Shown here: positions 16,998 through 25,055 of the stretch, one piece after another
How positions within the stretch are numbered: the stretch's first letter is position 1
Layout: every line of letters starts with the position of its first letter
Source of the DNA: an archaeon BMS3Bbin15
Lineage (GTDB): Archaea > Hydrothermarchaeota > Hydrothermarchaeia > Hydrothermarchaeales > BMS3B
Assembly (NCBI GenBank): GCA_002897955.1
Contig: BDTY01000064.1
Coordinates: 1 to 47,530, forward strand
Length of the DNA stretch: 47,530 nucleotides
Direction of reading: 5' to 3'
Program-made: the position numbers and the translations under genes
Notes under the pieces: model-generated
Databases searched by the model: none
Told to the model about the DNA's origin: nothing
What the model saw: the letters and a program-made list of their open reading frames with translations, nothing else

Positions 16998-18854
16998 TCA
17001 ACCTCTGAACTTTGGTCTCATAGAGAGCCTCTCCGGAAGAGGAATCTTCATAAAGGGCTTGCCCTCATTTTCACTCTCAATCAACTCTACCATCTCCTCT
17101 CCTGACAGAGTTAGCTGCTCACCACTCTTTCTGAGCCTTACAGTAATATTTTTATTCTCTTCTTCCTTTGCACCAACCACGGCAATATAGGGTATCCATT
17201 CCTTCTCCCCCTTTCTTATCTTCTTGCCCAGTGTGTCGCCTTCATCATCAATGTCAACTCTTACCTTCTTTTCCCTGAAAAACTCAAGGATGTCCTCAGC
17301 ATAACTCATATTCTTCTCACTGACTGGTATAATTCTGAGCTGGGTTGGAGATAGCCATACTGGAAAAGAAGGTTTCTCGCCCCTCAACGATTTTAAATAT
17401 TCCGTTTCGAGAATAGCATAGAGATTTCTGTCTATGCCGCCAGATATACTGGCATGCAGCAGAAGAGGATGCTCCCCTTCACCTTTCTCATCAACATAAT
17501 TTATATCAAAACGCTCTGTATTTTCAACATCTATCTGCACTGTGCTCAGTGTCGCAGCCTTGTTCAGAGCATCATTAATAGAAAACTCAAATTTCATTAC
17601 AAAGTAGAAGAAGCGCTCTTCCCATATCTCCACAAGAATAGGCTTACCCACAAGCTTTGCCATTTCAACTGCAAAATCTCTATTTTCATCATAAAATTCC
17701 CTGACAAAACGGATAGCCACATCATATTCAATGCCAATATCCTCCATCCATCTCATACTCAGCCTGTACTGCCTCAAAAACTCATATCTGGCCTGAACCA
17801 TATCCCTACATAAAGTATGCATATCAGGCATGGTAAAGGTTCTAAGGCGCTTTAAACCAGCGAGCTCGCCACTCTGCTCCCTTCTGAAGGAGTAGTGAGT
17901 GAGTTCATAGAGGCGGAGAGGTAAATGCCTGTAGCTTATTGTCATGTCATGCATCATTAAGTATTGCCCGAAACAGGCTGCAAAACGCAGAAAATACTCC
18001 CTGTCATCACTCTTGACAACATATTGCCTTGCAGGAAACCTGTTAAGATAACTGCTAAGCTTTTCGTGAGCATAATCGTACATTATAGGAGTTTCTACCT
18101 CCATAGCACCATAATCCCTGACAATATTTGAAACATGCTCTTCAAGGAGCTTCTTTATAAAGGTACCTTTGGGATACCATCTTAAATTACCCTGGTCACT
18201 GGCAGGCTCGTGGTCTACAAGCTCCAGGTCCTTCATCAGCCTTATATGGGGAGGCTCCTTATTCATACTCCTCGTGCCAGAGGTTTCATATTCATAGAAA
18301 ATTTTAAGGCTTTCATATCCTGTGAAATCAAATTCCTCCGCTGGTATATTGTCACCTTCAGGTGTTAAAACATACCAGCTCTTTTTCAATCCTTGCTCAG
18401 CCTTAAGAGCACGGTTCTCCTTCTTTTCCTCCTCAACCCTTATTTCCCTTGAGAGTTCACTCATTGGATGCCCCTTGCATCTCAACTCAAATGCCTTATA
18501 CCAGCCAAAAGGCGCTCTGATAACCTCATAATCTCTCTCTTTAAGCTTCTTTTCAATCAGCCTGATAACAGCTATAGCAAAATCCGGCTTTGATAGGGAA
18601 GAACTGAGATGAGCATAAGGGTATAGCACTATTCTCTGAGCCTTTACCTTTGAATAAATATCCAAAATTTCTTCGGTTGCCTTCTCAGCTATTCTGCCTT
18701 TTGCTTTCTCATCCTCTTTTTCAACAGCAATAAAGACAGCAAGAGCCTCTTCTGCTCTACCATGCCTCTTCTCTTCTGGCACATCTTCGGCTATTTTTGT
18801 TTTCTGTTTTGCTATAAATTCTAGATAATCTGTATGCAGAATGAGGAGCTTCAA
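16998..18854 (-). CDS. thrS: Threonyl-tRNA synthetase, archaeal type
   Basis: Charges tRNA-Thr. The N-terminal domain (LLILHTDYLEF, VLYPYAHLSSSLSKPDFAI) is the archaeal D-aminoacyl-deacylase-like editing domain that removes mischarged serine. The class II core follows with HIRLMKDLELVDHEP, YPKGTFIKKLLEEHV, the motif 2 region SYRHLPLRLYELTHYSFRRE and motif 3 SISGGIDRNLYAILE. The C-terminal anticodon domain has LRIIPVSEKNMSYAEDILEF. GAGGTGA lies just upstream of TTG at 18854, giving MKLLILHTDYL as in relatives; an ATG at 18869 lacks its own ribosome site. Total length is about 618 residues. Confidence 0.95.
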   Translation of the reverse strand: MKLLILHTDYLEFIAKQKTKIAEDVPEEKRHGRAEEALAVFIAVEKEDEKAKGRIAEKATEEILDIYSKVKAQRIVLYPYAHLSSSLSKPDFAIAVIRLIEKKLKERDYEVIRAPFGWYKAFELRCKGHPMSELSREIRVEEEKKENRALKAEQGLKKSWYVLTPEGDNIPAEEFDFTGYESLKIFYEYETSGTRSMNKEPPHIRLMKDLELVDHEPASDQGNLRWYPKGTFIKKLLEEHVSNIVRDYGAMEVETPIMYDYAHEKLSSYLNRFPARQYVVKSDDREYFLRFAACFGQYLMMHDMTISYRHLPLRLYELTHYSFRREQSGELAGLKRLRTFTMPDMHTLCRDMVQARYEFLRQYRLSMRWMEDIGIEYDVAIRFVREFYDENRDFAVEMAKLVGKPILVEIWEERFFYFVMKFEFSINDALNKAATLSTVQIDVENTERFDINYVDEKGEGEHPLLLHASISGGIDRNLYAILETEYLKSLRGEKPSFPVWLSPTQLRIIPVSEKNMSYAEDILEFFREKKVRVDIDDEGDTLGKKIRKGEKEWIPYIAVVGAKEEENKNITVRLRKSGEQLTLSGEEMVELIESENEGKPFMKIPLPERLSMRPKFRG

Positions 18855-18896
18855 TGTTTCACCTCTCATTAGTTAATCTTACAGTTAACATAAAAC

Positions 18897-20063
18897 TTAC
18901 TGAAACAGATGAATAACATTCTTAAGAATATACGATGGAAACTTTCTGACACTGAAAATAAGAGAATCTCTGTAAAAATCTCTCGGTCTTACTCTATCTC
19001 CCGCAAGTAATGTTACTATGTTTTGCAGAATGTCACTTTCCTCAAAAAGATAGTAAGAGAAGCCCAGACTAAGGTAAAATAACTTTGCAATTCGCAGAAG
19101 AGCTTTCAGGTCCGGAAGAATCTCCCTGTCGGTTGCTTTCTGGTAATCTTTCAGACTTCCTCCCTGAAGAGCTGATTTAACAGTTTCTGCAGCGAGATAG
19201 CCGGATAAGGCGGCATAGTATATCCCCTCTCCTGAAAGAGGGTCAACAAAACCTGCAGCATCTCCTGCCAGAGCAACCCTGTCATTGGCCACAACACGCT
19301 TTATTCCCCCCATTGGAATTGCAAAGCTCTCTGAAACAGGCAATTTTGTTCCATCAAGGAAAGTCTGTGCTTTTACAAAGTTGTCAAGATAATCCCTTAT
19401 ACTGCCTTTAAGCCTGCTTCCAAGCTCAGCGACACCAATCGTTACTCCATCTTCTTTTGGAAATATCCATGAGTAGCTGAAGCTGCTCCTGCCAAAGTGA
19501 ATCTCCATAGCATCAATATCGAAATTGCCTTTAATTTCATACTCTGCGGCTATGGCAAGCTGATTTTTCGGAAAGCTCTCTCTCAGCTTTGCTTCTCTTG
19601 CAACAAGGCTGTAAAAACCGTCACCACCTATTATATAATCTGCTCTTATCTCATCACCTCCCCTGATGTGTAGCACCGGAGAGGTTCCTGTATCTATACT
19701 TCTTACAAAGGTATCCTGAAATAATTCTGCGCCAGCCTCCTGAGCTTTCATTGCAAGAAAATTGTCAAATATGCTTCTATAAGTGGTGTAAATTTTACCG
19801 CTGCTAATTTTAGTGCTTTTCTCAGCCCCTGGTATCTTCACCTTCACATTACCTATCTCAAGACCTAGGGATTGTTTATCTGGAGTTATTCCAAGGCTTT
19901 TGAGAAGATTTACAGTTTTCTCGGTAACCGCGCCACCGCAGAGCTTGTGCCTCGGTAGCCTTTCTTTCTCAAGAAGAACTACCTTCAAACCCTTCTTTGC
20001 TGCATGGTAAGCAGCAACACTTCCTGCCACTCCTGCTCCTACCACTGCCAAATCATAACTCAT
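18897..20063 (-). CDS. Geranylgeranyl reductase family flavoprotein
   Basis: An FAD-dependent reductase of 388 residues that saturates geranylgeranyl chains of archaeal membrane lipids or related isoprenoids. The N-terminal dinucleotide fold is YDLAVVGAGVAGSVAAYHAA, followed by KERLPRHKLCGGAVTEKTV with the family cysteine-glycine motif. The second FAD motif is RVALAGDAAGFVDPLSGEGI. It starts 36 bases from the divergent yjbQ gene. Whether it is the main digeranylgeranylglycerophospholipid reductase or a paralogue acting on quinones or polyprenols cannot be decided here. Confidence 0.88.
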   Translation of the reverse strand: MSYDLAVVGAGVAGSVAAYHAAKKGLKVVLLEKERLPRHKLCGGAVTEKTVNLLKSLGITPDKQSLGLEIGNVKVKIPGAEKSTKISSGKIYTTYRSIFDNFLAMKAQEAGAELFQDTFVRSIDTGTSPVLHIRGGDEIRADYIIGGDGFYSLVAREAKLRESFPKNQLAIAAEYEIKGNFDIDAMEIHFGRSSFSYSWIFPKEDGVTIGVAELGSRLKGSIRDYLDNFVKAQTFLDGTKLPVSESFAIPMGGIKRVVANDRVALAGDAAGFVDPLSGEGIYYAALSGYLAAETVKSALQGGSLKDYQKATDREILPDLKALLRIAKLFYLSLGFSYYLFEESDILQNIVTLLAGDRVRPRDFYRDSLIFSVRKFPSYILKNVIHLFQ

Positions 20064-20099
20064 AAGAAGTTTTTTCTTTTAGTAAATAAAATATTTTCT

Positions 20100-20501
20100 A
20101 TGGAGATAATTTCAATTTTAACCAGCGGAGAGACAGATTTTGTGGATATCACACCAGAAGTGGAGAAGGTGATTGCCAGCTCCGGAATTAAAGAAGGTGT
20201 GGCTCTTATTTACTCAGAGCATACCACAGGTGCTGTTGTAATAAATGAAAAGGAAGCAGGGCTTCTCGAGGATTATCTGGAGCTTCTCAGGACACTTGTG
20301 CCACGTGGAAAAGGTTACATGCATAACAGAATAGACAGCAATGCACATGCGCATCTAAGGGCTTTAATTCTCGGCAATGAGAAGCTGGTGCCAGTTGTTA
20401 ACTTCAAGCCAGTCCTTGGTACCTGGCAGAGAATATTCTTTGTTGAACTCGACGGACCCAGAAGAAGAAAGATAATTGTTAAAGTTTTAAAGGACGTTTA
20501 G
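20100..20501 (+). CDS. YjbQ / UPF0047 family protein
   Basis: A 133-residue protein of the YjbQ family, whose members show weak thiamine-phosphate-synthase activity. The metal-site region IYSEHTTGAVVINEKE and GYMHNRIDSNAHAHLRALIL supply conserved histidines, and FVELDGPRRRKI closes the fold. The ATG at 20100 gives the usual family length; an upstream in-frame ATG at 20004 lies inside the divergent reductase gene and is rejected. Its stop codon abuts the ATG of the VOC gene, so both are co-expressed. Confidence 0.9.
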   Translation: MEIISILTSGETDFVDITPEVEKVIASSGIKEGVALIYSEHTTGAVVINEKEAGLLEDYLELLRTLVPRGKGYMHNRIDSNAHAHLRALILGNEKLVPVVNFKPVLGTWQRIFFVELDGPRRRKIIVKVLKDV

Positions 20502-20861
20502 ATGAATATTCTCAAAACACTTACCAGAATATATCTTGAACCAGCCAATTTGAATAGAGCTATTGCTTTCTATGAGAATCTCTTCAACGAAAAGTGCAAT
20601 CTACGTTTCAGGTATTCTGATGCCAGACTGGAACTTGCAGGTGTGGGTTCTGTTCTTCTTATTGCTGGTTCGGAAGAGGCTCTTCAGCAATTTAAAAATA
20701 CGAAGGCGACATTTATTGTTGATTCGCTCAATGATTTCAAAGAGGAACTCATAAAGCATGGCGCGGTGGTCCTGCAAGAGCCCAGGAAAGTCCCAACTGG
20801 AGTGAACATGCGGGTAAAGCATCCTGACGGAGCGATTATTGAATATGTTGAACTATCCTAA
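20502..20861 (+). CDS. VOC (glyoxalase/bleomycin-resistance fold) protein
   Basis: A 119-residue vicinal-oxygen-chelate protein with two beta-alpha-beta-beta-beta modules. These are ILKTLTRIYLEPANLNRAIA with FYENLF, and TKATFIVDSLNDFKEELIKH ending GVNMRVKHPDGAIIEYVELS. The terminal Glu in IIEYVE is the typical metal ligand. The substrate is unknown. It follows yjbQ without any gap. Confidence 0.85.
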   Translation: MNILKTLTRIYLEPANLNRAIAFYENLFNEKCNLRFRYSDARLELAGVGSVLLIAGSEEALQQFKNTKATFIVDSLNDFKEELIKHGAVVLQEPRKVPTGVNMRVKHPDGAIIEYVELS

Positions 20862-20931
20862 AAATTTCCGCGCTCCACAAACTTTTGGCTATAAATTGTA
20901 AAGAAAAGATTTGATTATTAGATAGAACATT

Positions 20932-22053
20932 ATGGTCTGGTATAAAATGAAAAATGAAATTTTAAGAATTATCAATGAAAATCTAATATTCTTACCATTT
21001 ATATTTATTTTAATTTTATTATATCTGTTATACCCTAATGAAATAAAAAACTACCATTATTTTGTAGATTGGAGAACCATAGGTGCTTTAGCAGGACTAC
21101 TAATCATTACAACAGCAATAAAAGAAAGTGGATACTTCTTGATTGTCACAAAGCTAATTTCCAAAAAAGCAAATACTGAAAGAAAAATAGCATTATTTCT
21201 CATTTTATTGTCCTGTATATTTGCTACATTTTTAACAAATGATATTGCACTGTTTATTATTGTTCCTTTGACATTAAATTTTCAAAAATTTATAGAAAAT
21301 GATATTAAAAAAATAGTGATTTTTGAAGCAATAGCCGTAAATGCCGGTTCTCTATTAACACCCATAGGTAATCCCCAAAACCTGTTTTTATGGCATCAAT
21401 GGAAGATTTCATTTCTGGATTTCATAATAAAAATGTTTCCAGTTTTCCTTTTACTCTTAGCTTCGCTTATTATTTTTATTCTGGTTATTTTTCCTTCAAA
21501 AAAATTATCTATTCAAAAGCAGGAAAATGCAACTGAATTTAATAAAGGATTATTCTTTCTATCAATTTTACTTCTGGTAGGATATATTGTGGTTCTTGAG
21601 TCTAGATTGACATACTATGCTCTACCAGCAATTTTCGTGATTTATCTGGTTTTTTTTAGGAATATCCTGATAAAGTCTGATTGGTTATTAATCATGCTTT
21701 TTATAGTCATGTTTATTGATTTTCATCTAATTAGCAGGATACAAATTATTTCAAATTTTGTAAACTCATACAATTTAAATAGCTCTTCTACAGTATTCAC
21801 ATTTTCGCTATTATCCTCGCAAATAATAAGCAATGTTCCAGCGAGTATATTTATGTCCAAGTTCTCTCATAACTGGTTTTCTATAGCTTATGGAGTAAAT
21901 GTTGGAGGTAATGGAACTGTGATTGCTTCTCTTGCCAATATAATTGCTTTAAGATTTGTCAGAGATAAAAAAATCTGGATTGAGTTTCATAAATACTCAT
22001 TGATTTATCTACTAATAACAGGAGGGCTAGCTTATGTACTGTTTTTCATGTGA
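20932..22053 (+). CDS. ArsB/NhaD-type ion transporter superfamily permease
   Basis: An integral membrane protein of about 370 residues with about ten or eleven helices. The hallmark segments are FATFLTNDIALFIIVPLTL and AIAVNAGSLLTPIGNPQNLF, the paired hairpins of the ion-transporter (SLC13/ArsB/CitMHS) fold. A late SSQIISNVPASIFMSKFS repeats the second hairpin. It could export arsenite or exchange sodium or carboxylates; the sequence does not say. Codon use is much more AT-rich (TTA, ATA, AAA) than the flanking genes, suggesting transfer. Either ATG (20932 or 20947) may be the start. It converges on hypF. Confidence 0.75.
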   Translation: MVWYKMKNEILRIINENLIFLPFIFILILLYLLYPNEIKNYHYFVDWRTIGALAGLLIITTAIKESGYFLIVTKLISKKANTERKIALFLILLSCIFATFLTNDIALFIIVPLTLNFQKFIENDIKKIVIFEAIAVNAGSLLTPIGNPQNLFLWHQWKISFLDFIIKMFPVFLLLLASLIIFILVIFPSKKLSIQKQENATEFNKGLFFLSILLLVGYIVVLESRLTYYALPAIFVIYLVFFRNILIKSDWLLIMLFIVMFIDFHLISRIQIISNFVNSYNLNSSSTVFTFSLLSSQIISNVPASIFMSKFSHNWFSIAYGVNVGGNGTVIASLANIIALRFVRDKKIWIEFHKYSLIYLLITGGLAYVLFFM

Positions 22054-22157
22054 AATATCACAAAATAATTTTTAGTTGAAGTAGGTTATAGCTTCCCTGT
22101 CTCAGACATAGGATTAGCCTAAACATTATAATTATAAAATATTAACTAAAAATATAA

Positions 22158-24404
22158 TCATATTCTCAATCTGGCAAGATAGCTCTGGCCCAGACTCAGA
22201 CCATTATCTCCACGAGCAACATTTTCATTTAGACTTAGCCTCAAACCCTGCTGGTTAAATATATTTTCCATTTCACCCACAACCACCTCATTGTAGGCGA
22301 CACCCCCTGACAGAACAATGTCCTTAACACCATAATCCTGTGCCTTAACTGCTGCAAGCTCTGCCATGCCTGTTGCAAGAGCCTTCTGTGCCGAAGCTGC
22401 TATTTTTTCACGACTTTCGCCAGAATTTAAATAGTCCAGACATGCCTTCAGAAGCTTTGCTGAATTGAAAACCTCAATTTTACCCTCCCTTTCAAACCTG
22501 ACAGGCATGTCAAGCTCTGGCCTTACTCCATGGGCAAAGCTCTCCAGCTTCATAGCAGGTTCTCCCTCATAGGTTCTTTCTCTGCACACACCGAGGAGAG
22601 CAGAAACTGCATCAAGCACTCTTGCAAAGCTGCTGCATTGAAATACATTGAAGTTTTTATTCCACTGCTTTAACAAAATCTCCACCTCGAAGCTTTCCAT
22701 GCCGAGAGCTGTTAAAGCTTCATTAACCTCTTCCTCTTCAAGTTCCCCAAGGAGCAGACCAGCCGTTATTCTGAGAGGATTTCTAACAGCACTGTCCCCT
22801 CCTATGAGAGGAAAACTCTTCATCGAACCGGCTCTATCAAAATCTGAGCCAGAAAAAAAGAAGATTTCTCCACCCCATGCCTCACCACTGTAACCATATC
22901 CAAAACCGTCAAGAGCAATCCCTATTCCTTCTTCAATTCCCTTTTCTGCAGCAACCCCTGCAATATGTGCTTCATGATGTTGAATTTTGAAAAGTTCAAG
23001 TCCCTGCTCCTCCGCAAGAGCTTCAGCAAGCTGTGTTGTCTGAAAGCCGGGATGGAGGTCGCAGGCAATTGCCTCAATCTCATATGCACCTGATAAAGCT
23101 TTCATCCTTTTTACACTTTCCTCAAGAAATTCAAGAGTTGAAGGTGATGTGGTCTTTCCAATATACTGGGTCAAATAAGCCTTTTTTCCAACAAGAAAGC
23201 AGGCGGTAACATTCTCCTCCGCACCCAGAGAAAGAACATCCGGCCCGCTTCTTTTAAGTGAAACAGCTCCCGGAACATAACCTCTTGAACGCCTTATAAA
23301 TGCTCTTCTTCCCTCCACAACCCTTAGAATAGAATCATCAATCCGATTTACAATCCTGCGATTATGGAGGAGAGCATAGTCATGAAACCCCAGCTTAAGG
23401 ACATCCTTCCTTTCAGATGCCATAGGTTCACCCGGAGCATTGCAGGAGGTCATAACCAGAGCTGGAGAATTCATATAATTAAAGAGAAGATGGTGAACCC
23501 CTGCATATGGAAGCATTACTCCAAGTGTATGAAGCTGGGGGGCTACAAATTCTGAAATTTCACTGACCCTTTTCTTTAAAAGTAAAATCGGCCTTTCTCT
23601 GCTTTCAAGAAGAGTTTCCTCTTCTTTACCAATAAAAACAAGTTTTCTTGCAGCCTTTATATCTCTTACCATAACTGCAAAGGGTTTTTTCTCTCTGCCC
23701 AGTCTGCGTCTCATTTCCTTCACAGCCCAGGAGCTGGTAGCAAGACATGCCAGATGTGTACCACCCACACCTTTAATTGCCAGAATCCTGCCCTCCATCA
23801 GGAGCGCAGCAGCCTTTATGATAGGGTTTCCACTTGATTTTTCACTACCCCTGTATAGTTCATAGGATGGACCGCATTCCCCACAGGCTGTTGGCTCAGC
23901 TTTAAATCTCCTGCTCTCCGGCGAAGTATACTCATCCAGACAGTGCCTGCAAAGCTTAAAACTTTTCATTGATGTATTTTCTCTATCATAAGGTAGAGCT
24001 TCTATTATACTGAATCTGGGACCGCAGTCAGTACATACCGTAAAAGGATAGAGGTATCTTCTATCTCTGAAATCAAAAATCTCTTTAAGACAGGTATCAC
24101 AGATAGCAAGGTCAGGAGGTAGTGAGGAACCGGAGGCTTTACCGGAAGAGCTTTCAAGAATTGAGAATTCACTGTATTCCTTTTCTTCACCCCTGATTAT
24201 CTCAATGCTTTCAATCTCAGCCAGAGGTGGCTTTTCTTTCTTCAGGGCAGCTATAAACTCAGGAGACTCTCTGTGAATATACATCTCAACACTATCTCCG
24301 AGGTTTCTGATATAACCCCTGAGGCCAAAGCGCTTAGCAAGTCTGTAAACAAAGGGTCTGAAGCCTACACCCTGCACGACCCCTTTAATAACAACTTCTG
24401 GCAT
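22158..24404 (-). CDS. hypF: Carbamoyltransferase HypF, [NiFe]-hydrogenase maturation
   Basis: Makes the carbamoyl group that becomes the cyanide ligands of [NiFe] hydrogenase, passing it to HypE. Domain order is complete. The acylphosphatase domain is VIKGVVQGVGFRPFVYRLAK. Two zinc fingers follow (CDTCLKE with CTDCGPRFS, CRHCLDEY with CGECGP). The YrdC-like domain contains AIKGVGGTHLACLA and FIRRSRGYVP. The carbamoyltransferase part holds HHEAHIAGV, IALDGFGYG and LSGGVAYNEV. ATG at 24404 is preferred over TTG at 24410. It overlaps the end of the OB-fold gene. It implies a [NiFe] hydrogenase encoded elsewhere in the genome. Confidence 0.97.
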   Translation of the reverse strand: MPEVVIKGVVQGVGFRPFVYRLAKRFGLRGYIRNLGDSVEMYIHRESPEFIAALKKEKPPLAEIESIEIIRGEEKEYSEFSILESSSGKASGSSLPPDLAICDTCLKEIFDFRDRRYLYPFTVCTDCGPRFSIIEALPYDRENTSMKSFKLCRHCLDEYTSPESRRFKAEPTACGECGPSYELYRGSEKSSGNPIIKAAALLMEGRILAIKGVGGTHLACLATSSWAVKEMRRRLGREKKPFAVMVRDIKAARKLVFIGKEEETLLESRERPILLLKKRVSEISEFVAPQLHTLGVMLPYAGVHHLLFNYMNSPALVMTSCNAPGEPMASERKDVLKLGFHDYALLHNRRIVNRIDDSILRVVEGRRAFIRRSRGYVPGAVSLKRSGPDVLSLGAEENVTACFLVGKKAYLTQYIGKTTSPSTLEFLEESVKRMKALSGAYEIEAIACDLHPGFQTTQLAEALAEEQGLELFKIQHHEAHIAGVAAEKGIEEGIGIALDGFGYGYSGEAWGGEIFFFSGSDFDRAGSMKSFPLIGGDSAVRNPLRITAGLLLGELEEEEVNEALTALGMESFEVEILLKQWNKNFNVFQCSSFARVLDAVSALLGVCRERTYEGEPAMKLESFAHGVRPELDMPVRFEREGKIEVFNSAKLLKACLDYLNSGESREKIAASAQKALATGMAELAAVKAQDYGVKDIVLSGGVAYNEVVVGEMENIFNQQGLRLSLNENVARGDNGLSLGQSYLARLRI

Positions 24405-24406
24405 TT

Positions 24407-25054
24407 TCAATCATTCATTATTTTAAACCGTCCTATTTTCGGCTCATAAATCTCGCCTTCTACAAGGAGGTCATTAATAATCTTATCAAGGTCCTCCTCC
24501 TTTATACCTGTCTCTTTTACAACTGTAATATACTTTACACCTTCTCCTTCATCACCTGTTTTAATAACCTCCAGCACTCTATCCCTGGGAGGAGCTTCTC
24601 CTTCAAACTCGACTTTATCTTCCACAGCTTTGGAGGATGGTTTCTTTCCAAGAGTTTTATCTTTGATAACGAGCTCCAGCCTTCTAACCAGTTCCCAGTT
24701 CAGGTCCTCAATTATATGAACCACTTCAGGAAATATATAAATTTCTCCCTGATACTTCTTCACCTTACCAACCACGTCTATATTTTCGCCAACTTCAATA
24801 CCTTTTAGTACATCTGTATCTCTGAAAGCTCTAACTGAAATAATCTCTGAACTGTCATCCAGAGTTACATTAACATATTTGTCATCTTCACTGGTAAATT
24901 TCGAAACAACAACACCCATTACCCTTGTTCTGGATATCATCTCATTCAGTGGCGTTACAACATAGTTGGGCTCCATGTCATCCTCTGTTTTAATAAATTC
25001 CCCTTTAACAAGGTCTTTAATCCTCACCTTTGTGGCAGTCTTTCTCTCTATCAT
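24407..25054 (-). CDS. OB-fold ssDNA-binding protein with C-terminal winged helix (RPA32-like)
   Basis: A 215-residue protein. Residues about 40-125 form an OB fold (MISRTRVMGVVVSKFTSEDD, YVNVTLDDSSEIISVRAF, GENIDVVGKVKKYQGEIYIF). The last 65 residues form a winged-helix unit (VKYITVVKETGIKEEDLDKI, LLVEGEIYEPKIGRFKI). This arrangement matches the small subunit of replication protein A or the archaeal RPA-associated COG3390 family. It starts 2 bases after the mcm stop, so a role at the replication fork is well supported by context. Its ribosome site AAGGTGA lies within the mcm end. Confidence 0.82.
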   Translation of the reverse strand: MIERKTATKVRIKDLVKGEFIKTEDDMEPNYVVTPLNEMISRTRVMGVVVSKFTSEDDKYVNVTLDDSSEIISVRAFRDTDVLKGIEVGENIDVVGKVKKYQGEIYIFPEVVHIIEDLNWELVRRLELVIKDKTLGKKPSSKAVEDKVEFEGEAPPRDRVLEVIKTGDEGEGVKYITVVKETGIKEEDLDKIINDLLVEGEIYEPKIGRFKIMND

Positions 25055-25055
25055 T

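Noticed and set aside
20004-20099. N-terminal extension of YjbQ from the upstream ATG
   Set aside because: The extra residues are antisense to the GG-reductase start, and the ATG at 20100 gives the normal family length.
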